Assembly: GCA_036399695.1 (NCBI GenBank)
Contig: DASWMP010000212.1
Span: 1-23,535, forward strand
From: DASVEE01 sp036399695
GTDB taxonomy: Bacteria; Acidobacteriota; Thermoanaerobaculia; Gp7-AA8
DNA length: 23,535 nucleotides
Direction: 5' to 3'
Position numbers and translations under genes: made by a program. Shown piece after piece: positions 7,911 to 12,858 of this stretch; positions within the stretch are counted from its first letter, which is position 1, and each line of letters starts with the position of its first letter. Below the pieces are notes generated by a model, which saw nothing but the letters and a program-made list of their open reading frames with translations, was not told where the DNA came from and ran no database searches.

Positions 7911-9382
7911 GGCGCGTTCCCGGTTGTCCGTTTTCCGTGGTCCGTGCTGGCGCCGCACGACGGTGTGCGTGGGTCGTTCTGGTGCTCGCCGTGGTCGCCG
8001 CTGAGGCCTCTCCTGGAGCTCCGAAATCGGAGATCAGAAATCGCGCCGCTGAAAAGCGCGGCCGCCAAATCTACTTCACCGGTGCCAGCGCCTCCGGCCG
8101 TCCCATCACGGCCATCCTGGCGGGGGAGACGGAGCTGCCGGCCAGCAGCCTGCCGTGCGGCAGTTGTCATGGACCCGATGGGCGGGGGGTGCCGGAGGGG
8201 ACGATCGAGCCGGCGGACATTCGCTGGAGCACCTTGTCGCAGCCGCGCAAGACGGGGCGTCTGCGGCTGCGCTATGACGACGCGCTGCTGCACCAGGCCA
8301 TCGCCACCGGTGTCGATGCCGGCGGGAACGCGTTGTCGGCGGTCATGCCGCGCTACCGGATGCACGAGGGCGATCTCGCCGATCTGCTCGCGTATCTCCG
8401 CCGTCTCGGCGATCCGGTGCAGCCGGGGCTCAGCGAGACGGAGATCGTCGTGGCGGCGGCGCCGAGCGCTCAGGTAGGGGCGGTCACACGATCCGTCATC
8501 GAGGCCTGCTTCAAGGATGTGAATGCGTCGGGCGGGATCTTCGGGCGCACGCTGCGGCTGGATGGTGCCACGACGGTCGATCCGGAGCGGGTGTTTGCGG
8601 CGCTGTGTACGCCGGCCGTGGAGGTCGATCCGCTGGAGCGCATGCCGCTCGTGACGCCCTTTCCTTCCGCTGCTGCCGATGCGGAGCTGCCGGCGGCGTT
8701 CTTCCTCTATCCCGATCTGCGGACCCAGGCGCTCGCGCTGGCGAAGAGCGTCACGTCCGGCGCGCGGGTGTATGTGGTCAGCGACGGCAGTGCGGCTGCC
8801 GGTGATGCTGCGTCAGCGGTGACGGAGGCGGTGGATGCCGTGGCGCTGGCGCCGGACCTGCGGCTCGCGGCCCCTGTGCAGCCGCGCGATACCGACTTCC
8901 TGTTTTTCATTGGCCGCGTCGACGCCCCCGCCCTGCTGCGCCGTCTGGACGAGCGGCAATGGCGCCCGCGCCTCCTGGTGGCGGGAGGCAACGTCGGCGA
9001 CCTGCGCGACGCGAGGAGCGAGGTGCTGTTCGCGGTGCCGACGCTGCCGGGCGACGTCACGCCCGAAGCCCACGAGGAGCTCGAGGCCTTCACGGTGCGC
9101 CACCGGCTCTCCCGCACGCAACTGGCGACGCAGATCGCGAGCTACGCGACGGTCAAGGTGTTCGTGGAGGGCCTCAAGCGCGCCGGCCGCGAGCTGACCC
9201 GCGAGAAGCTGATCGCCGCCCTCGAGCAACTCTACGATTTCCCCACCGGTCTCACCCCGCCGCTGACCTTCGGCCGGAACCGCCACATCGGCTCCGCCGG
9301 CGCGTACGTGGTGTCTCCGGACCTGCGGTACCGGAGCTTCGTGCGGGTGGGCGGGGGAGACCTCGGAGGGCGGGGGCGGTAG
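7907..9382 (+). CDS. Cytochrome c domain fused to a periplasmic ligand-binding fold
   Basis: GTG at 7907 overlaps the SCO stop as GTGA. The 491-residue product begins with a short repeat-derived leader. A hydrophobic export segment follows (about 20-33). Then comes a class I cytochrome c domain with heme motif CGSCH (84-88) and likely axial Met147 or Met152 in VMPRYRM. From about residue 180 the sequence resembles the branched-chain amino acid/receptor-type periplasmic binding fold: VIEACFKDVNASGGIFGRTL, then a Rossmann-like second half, and near the end ASYATVKVFVEGLKRAG. It probably accepts electrons from, or senses a ligand for, the upstream oxidase; this is inferred. Bases encoding residues about 5-17 and 38-46 match dispersed repeats. 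GTG at 7937 is an alternative start that would remove part of the leader. Confidence 0.82.
   Translation: MRRVPGCPFSVVRAGAARRCAWVVLVLAVVAAEASPGAPKSEIRNRAAEKRGRQIYFTGASASGRPITAILAGETELPASSLPCGSCHGPDGRGVPEGTIEPADIRWSTLSQPRKTGRLRLRYDDALLHQAIATGVDAGGNALSAVMPRYRMHEGDLADLLAYLRRLGDPVQPGLSETEIVVAAAPSAQVGAVTRSVIEACFKDVNASGGIFGRTLRLDGATTVDPERVFAALCTPAVEVDPLERMPLVTPFPSAAADAELPAAFFLYPDLRTQALALAKSVTSGARVYVVSDGSAAAGDAASAVTEAVDAVALAPDLRLAAPVQPRDTDFLFFIGRVDAPALLRRLDERQWRPRLLVAGGNVGDLRDARSEVLFAVPTLPGDVTPEAHEELEAFTVRHRLSRTQLATQIASYATVKVFVEGLKRAGRELTREKLIAALEQLYDFPTGLTPPLTFGRNRHIGSAGAYVVSPDLRYRSFVRVGGGDLGGRGR
7923..7951. repeat. TTGTCCG-type repeat inside coding sequence
   Basis: Degenerate tandem units GTTGTCCG, TTTTCCG, TGGTCCG, then TGCTGGCG lie at the start of the cytochrome-fusion gene. 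The same unit with the same ending (GTCCGTGCTG) forms the left arm of the hairpin at 20152-20265. Here it is translated into the leader just before the export segment. Confidence 0.55.
8021..8044. repeat. GAAATCGG-type dispersed repeat, translated
   Basis: These 24 bases contain CCGAAATCGG and then AGATCAGAAATCG, close to the sequence at 16694-16720 inside the ABC ATPase gene, which lies in the opposite coding orientation. Here the repeat encodes PKSEIRNR between the export segment and the cytochrome domain. Confidence 0.6.
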
Positions 9383-9850
9383 CCACCACGCTGTCATCCG
9401 TGTACCAGAGTGGCGGCTACGCCACCGTACTCCTGGATTGGCTTACCGTACGAGCCGGTGCGAGGGCGATGCGCCTTCAGCGGCGCCAGCGTCGTAGCCC
9501 GGGCGCGAGCCCCAACGGCGTTGACTTTAGATGTGGGACAGACACTCTTGTCTGTCCCACATGAGGCAACCGCTAAGTTAACGCCCTTGGGGCGCGAGCC
9601 CGGGTGCACAGGTCCGTCCAAAAATGAGAGCCGGCGTGAGCCGGCGACACATGGTGCAGAGTGCCGCCGGCTCGTCGCCGGCTCCCATGGTGGGGGCTTG
9701 TTTTCCCCGGCTTTCGCCCGGGGCTACGACGCTGGCACCTGCCGGAGGCGGGCTGAGATCGAACCCTCCGGACCTCGACGTCGCGTCTGAAAGAGCGGTG
9801 GCTAACCTTTTGAGACACCCCCGGTAGCCACCGCCCTCCAAGATCCGAGC
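9383..9850. repeat. Dense cluster of nested intergenic palindromes
   Basis: This 468-bp gap contains no convincing gene. It is a mosaic of inverted repeats. A small one begins in the preceding stop codon (9379-9389 with 9410-9420). An outer pair is 9485-9511 with 9709-9736. Inside it, an imperfect pair lies at about 9497-9530 and 9572-9605, enclosing the 14-bp-arm palindrome 9531-9562. GAGCCGGCG-rich arms lie at 9628-9650 and 9661-9684. A last pair is 9795-9807 with 9822-9833. The hairpins lie between the oxidase operon (plus) and a convergent minus gene, so they may end transcripts from both sides, but no U-tract is visible. Confidence 0.8.
9531..9562. repeat. Palindrome with GGGACAGACA core
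   Basis: Fourteen-base perfect arms (9531-9544 and 9549-9562) are separated by CTCT. The same core occurs in both arms of the inverted repeat at 12308-12449, giving three copies in 3 kb, all intergenic. This is what a dispersed REP-type family would look like. Confidence 0.8.
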
Positions 9851-10174
9851 TCACTCCACCGTAATTTCAAAACACTGCACGTACGTACAGCCCGCCGCAT
9901 CCTTGAGGCGGATGCAGACCGTCCAGTAGCCGGCGGTCGTGGGCGTGCCGGAGAGGACGCCGCTACTACTGAGCGTCATGCCCGGGGGAAGGGAGCCGGA
10001 GTGGATCGAGAAGGTGTACGGCGGGGTCCCGCAGCAGACGCTGAACGTGAAGCTGGACGCGACGCCCACGCTGAACGGCGGGACGTATTCGTCCATCAGG
10101 TACATGAAGCAGGCAGCGGACCCGTACGAAGCAAGGGAAAGCAGCAGCAGAGTGACGATGGCGATCTTTCTCAC
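9851..10174 (-). CDS. Small secreted putative-Ig (He_PIG-like) protein
   Basis: The gene starts at GTG 10174, preceded by a strong AGGAGG site about 7 bases upstream. The 107-residue product has a clear signal peptide (1-20, ending YGSA). One putative-Ig module follows: PPYTFSIHSGSLPPGMTL, then SGVLSGTPTTAGYWTV and a last strand CFEITVE, which match the consensus of He_PIG domains. Several cysteines (in AACFM, VCCG, TVCIR, GCTYVQC) suggest disulfides and an extracytoplasmic location. He_PIG modules usually occur as repeats in large surface proteins. A single free module is unusual but looks intact, with no sign of truncation. Its function is unknown; adhesion or binding of a partner is possible. 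It is divergent from the S41 peptidase gene. Confidence 0.82.
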   Translation of the reverse strand: MRKIAIVTLLLLSLASYGSAACFMYLMDEYVPPFSVGVASSFTFSVCCGTPPYTFSIHSGSLPPGMTLSSSGVLSGTPTTAGYWTVCIRLKDAAGCTYVQCFEITVE

Positions 10175-10200
10175 GACGATCCTCCTTGTTGGAAGATTTC

Positions 10201-10230
10201 AATATAGGCCGAAGTAAGGGAACCGGCGAA
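10201..10230 (-). promoter_or_regulatory. Possible promoter of the putative-Ig gene
   Basis: On the minus strand, TATATT (10206-10201) lies 18 bases after TTCGCC (10230-10225). The -10 box fits well and the -35 box poorly. It would start transcription about 20 bases before the AGGAGG site. This is an inspection-only call. Confidence 0.25.
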
Positions 10231-10288
10231 TATTTGAAGCCTCGGCCGCTGCGGCTAACCAAAACTGCCCGAATTCGTTCAATCACGA

Positions 10289-11881
10289 ATGATGCGATTC
10301 GCCGGATTGCTGCTCGCCGCCCTCCTTCTCACCACGCCAGCGTCTGCACAGGAAGGCTGGGAAGGAGAGCTGCAGACCTCCGGCTGGCCGGTGTTCATCG
10401 CCGTCCACCTGCCGGCCGGCGGCACTCGCGGCACCCTGGCGATCCCCGGCGTGCGCATCCCCATCGCTGAGGTGAAGCAGAGCGGCGAGACGCTGCGGGT
10501 CGTCGCCGGCGACGATGCCAACGCCATCACCGTCGAGGGAACGATCGCCGGCGATCGCTGGACCGGCACGTTCACACAGGGGAAAAGCCGGCTGCCGTTC
10601 ACCCTTTCGCGCATCCCCGCGTACCCGAAGCCGAAGGATCGGCTCGAAGGGTGGGGCCAGGACCTCGACGCGCTCGTGCAGCGCTTCCTGAAGTACGACC
10701 GCAGCTTCAGTCCCGGCGAGCGGCTCCGCTTCATCGAAGACGTCGAAGCGCTGCGCAAGGAGCTGCCGAAGCTCGACGATCCGCAGGTCATCATGCGCAT
10801 GGCCTCCGCCGTCGCCCTCGCGCGGAATGCCCACACCCGGCTCTACCTCGTGCGCAACCGCACGGAAGTGCGGCGCCTGCCGGTCCGGCTCTGGTGGTTC
10901 GCCGACGGCCTGTACGTCGTCCGCGCCACGCCCGAGTACCGCAAGCTCCTCGGCTGCCGCGTCGACGATTTCAACGGCGTTCCCTCGCGCAACGCCCGCG
11001 ACCTCGTGTCGCAGGCTTTTGCCGGCAACTCCTCCTGGAAGGACTACAAGAGCGTCTACTTCCTGACCAGCCCCGAAGCGCTGCACGGCTTCGGCATCAC
11101 GCCCGATACCGCGAGCGTCGACGTCGGCGTCTCCGTCTGCGGCGCCACGCCGTTCCGCGCGAAGATCGAGCCGCTCCCGCTGCTCAGGAAGAGCAAACCG
11201 ACCGAGGCGTGGTGGGACCTCTCGCCGCTGTCGAAGGATGCGGACCGCGAATGGGTGCACGTGCTCGACGGCCGCAAGCAGCTCCCGCTCTACCTCCGCG
11301 ATCCGAACCATTACTACTGGTACGAGTACCTGCCGGAGTCGGGGCTGCTCTACGTCCACTACAACCGCGCAAGCGAACATCCGGACGAGACGACCAAAGC
11401 CTTCGGCGAGCGTCTCCTCGGCGAGCTCGCCAAACAGCCGGTCAAGGGCCTCGTAGTCGATCTCCGCTTCAACACCGGCGGCGACTACGGCCTCGCCAAG
11501 GCGCTGATGGAGCAGCTCGCGGAGCAGACGAAGGACATCCCCCGCTGGGTCATCACCGGCCGCAACACCTTCTCCGCCGGCATCACGCACGTGGTGCTGT
11601 GGAAGGCACGGCCGGGCGTCAAGCTGGTCGGCGAGCCCGCCGGCGATGAGCTCGACCTCTGGAGCGAGGGAGGCAACATCATCCTCCCGAGCTCCGGCCT
11701 CTACGCCCACTTTGCGAACGGTCTGCACAGCTACTCCGAAGGCGGCTGCCCGGAGAACACGTACTGCTACGACCTGAGCGTCCCGACCATCCAGCCGGAC
11801 ATCCCTGCCACAGCCACCTGGAGCGATTACCTGAAGGGGCGGGACCCGATGTTCGAGGCAATCGTCCATCCGCGTAAGTAA
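10289..11881 (+). CDS. Secreted S41-like (C-terminal processing/tricorn-type) peptidase
   Basis: ATG at 10289 (or the next codon, ATG at 10292) opens a 530-residue product with a signal peptide (1-20, ASAQ cut). The N-terminal part (about 25-110) is a beta-rich domain of unknown role. From about 120 it resembles S41 peptidases: a helical region ending in ARNAHTRLY (His182, at the position of the family DGHT motif), then a DFNGVPS segment (227-233) in a PDZ-like region. The core is VVDLRFNTGGDYG (389-401), the nucleophile motif TFSAG with Ser429, and GEPAGD (448-453). These place it near S41 enzymes that use a Ser-His pair with an acidic residue. The substrate is unknown. Flanking genes give no functional hint. 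No clear ribosome-binding site is seen. Confidence 0.8.
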   Translation: MMRFAGLLLAALLLTTPASAQEGWEGELQTSGWPVFIAVHLPAGGTRGTLAIPGVRIPIAEVKQSGETLRVVAGDDANAITVEGTIAGDRWTGTFTQGKSRLPFTLSRIPAYPKPKDRLEGWGQDLDALVQRFLKYDRSFSPGERLRFIEDVEALRKELPKLDDPQVIMRMASAVALARNAHTRLYLVRNRTEVRRLPVRLWWFADGLYVVRATPEYRKLLGCRVDDFNGVPSRNARDLVSQAFAGNSSWKDYKSVYFLTSPEALHGFGITPDTASVDVGVSVCGATPFRAKIEPLPLLRKSKPTEAWWDLSPLSKDADREWVHVLDGRKQLPLYLRDPNHYYWYEYLPESGLLYVHYNRASEHPDETTKAFGERLLGELAKQPVKGLVVDLRFNTGGDYGLAKALMEQLAEQTKDIPRWVITGRNTFSAGITHVVLWKARPGVKLVGEPAGDELDLWSEGGNIILPSSGLYAHFANGLHSYSEGGCPENTYCYDLSVPTIQPDIPATATWSDYLKGRDPMFEAIVHPRK

Positions 11882-12000
11882 CGGTGCAGGCGCGCGGGAC
11901 CGAGCTTTCTATCCCCAGGAACCATCGACCGTCCGGGCCGATGCCGCGAGTGTCGAAGCGGGCGCCGGGAGGATCCGCTCGGACGCTCGCGGTGTACCGG

Positions 12001-12262
12001 CGGACGCTCGAGGATTCCAGTCGGACGCTCGAGGATTCCAGTCGGACGCTCGAAGATTCCAGTCGGACGCTCGAGGATTCCAGTCGGACGCTCGAGGATT
12101 CCGGTTGGACGCTCGAGGATTCCAGTCGGACGCTCGAGGATTCCAGCCGGACGCTCGAGGATTCCAGCCGGACGCTCGAGGATTCCGGTCGGACGCTCGA
12201 GGATTCCGGTCGGACGCTCGAGGATTCCAGTCGGACGCTCGAGGATTCCGGTCGGACGCTCG
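12001..12262. repeat. 21-bp tandem repeat, 12 copies
   Basis: Twelve complete copies of a 21-bp unit beginning CGGACGCTCGAGGATTCC lie head to tail from 12001 to 12252, followed by a 10-base partial copy (12253-12262). A GGACGCTCG fragment also occurs just before, at 11980-11989. Copies differ mainly at the last positions (AGT, AGC, GGT); copy 3 has one G-to-A change and the unit after copy 5 starts with T. The near-identity points to recent expansion. Translation would give seven-residue repeats such as RTLEDSS on plus or RPTGILE on minus, but no start or context supports a protein. Confidence 0.95.
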
Positions 12263-12307
12263 CTTCGGAGGGTGTCAAAAACGGAGTGCACACGCTGATG
12301 GCCTGCA

Positions 12308-12449
12308 AACCGGCGCCTGCGGGCGCTGACAGACAAGAGTGTCTGTCCTACATTGAATAAATGCCAGCGTGTCCGCGGGTGCGCGATGGTCGGCGAGATC
12401 TGAGTGTGGGACAGACACTCCTGTCTGTCCGCGCCCGCAGGCGCCGGTT
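12308..12449. repeat. 46-bp inverted repeat with 50-bp spacer
   Basis: Bases 12308-12353 and 12404-12449 are reverse complements at 42 of 46 positions by my count. Each arm contains the GGGACAGACA...TGTCTGTCC palindrome also seen at 9531-9562, extended by GCGCCCGCAGGCGCCGGTT. The spacer (12354-12403) shows no coding signal. The layout suggests a pair of REP-like units in opposite orientation (a BIME-like arrangement). Confidence 0.85.
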
Positions 12450-12454
12450 CATCG

Positions 12455-12856
12455 ATGGCCGAACCGAGGGATCAGATCGAGACGCACGGTTTGAAACGCG
12501 CTCCTGCGCCACCGCACTCATGGATTGCTTCGCGAAACGCTACGTCGATTTACCGGCAGGCGTTTGTGTTCGAAGATGCCGTCTGCCATGAGTACGCACG
12601 CCTTGAAAAGCTGTTCCAGTTTAAAACCACAGCGGCCAGCGGCGAGCGCCTGGTCGGCGTCGATGAACTGCGCAGTACGTTTGGCCGGTTCATCACTCCG
12701 CATGACTGGCGTTCCCGCGAGCCAGTACCTGCGGAGTACCTGGAGGCGAACGGAATTAATCTTATTCTGCTCTCCAAGTATGCGCGGACGCGCCTTTCAA
12801 ACGGCAGGTGGCAGTACGACCTCGACGCCGTGGTCAAATTCGACCCCACCGACTGA
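12455..12856 (+). CDS. Hypothetical protein
   Basis: I do not recognise this product. The open frame continues upstream to 12404, but that part is the arm of an inverted repeat, so I place the start at ATG 12455, giving 133 residues. No ribosome-binding site is visible, and the true start could be further inside. The C-terminal hundred residues look protein-like: FEDAVCHEYARLEKLFQF, then VDELRSTFGRFITPHDW and a final RWQYDLDAVVKFDPTD. Codon choice is less G+C-biased than in neighbours (for example GAA, AAA, ATT and CTT codons), which may point to an acquired gene. The stop lies two bases from the convergent end of the synthetase gene. It has no signal peptide or membrane segment. Confidence 0.45.
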   Translation: MAEPRDQIETHGLKRAPAPPHSWIASRNATSIYRQAFVFEDAVCHEYARLEKLFQFKTTAASGERLVGVDELRSTFGRFITPHDWRSREPVPAEYLEANGINLILLSKYARTRLSNGRWQYDLDAVVKFDPTD

Positions 12857-12858
12857 CG

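Larger units (their letters stand above)
11882..12454. other. Gene-poor stretch with tandem and inverted repeats
   Basis: This region follows the peptidase. Bases 11882-12000 hold nothing I recognise. A 21-bp tandem array follows (12001-12262), and then a 46-bp inverted repeat (12308-12449). Several frames stay open across the array only because its period is a multiple of three, so I do not call genes here. Confidence 0.7.

Noticed and set aside
9720..9840. tRNA-like segment on the minus strand (GGGTTCGATCTC resembles a T-loop)
   Set aside because: No acceptor stem, D-arm or anticodon arm fits around it. The hairpins there belong to the intergenic palindromes.
10283..11869. Minus-strand open frame opposite the peptidase
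   Set aside because: Antisense shadow; the plus frame has the signal peptide and S41 motifs.
12001..12262. CRISPR array
   Set aside because: Units are contiguous with no unique spacers, and there are no cas genes.
11884..12360. Repetitive protein with seven-residue repeats over the 21-bp array
   Set aside because: Several frames on both strands are open for the same reason (period divisible by three), and no start signal or domain favours one.
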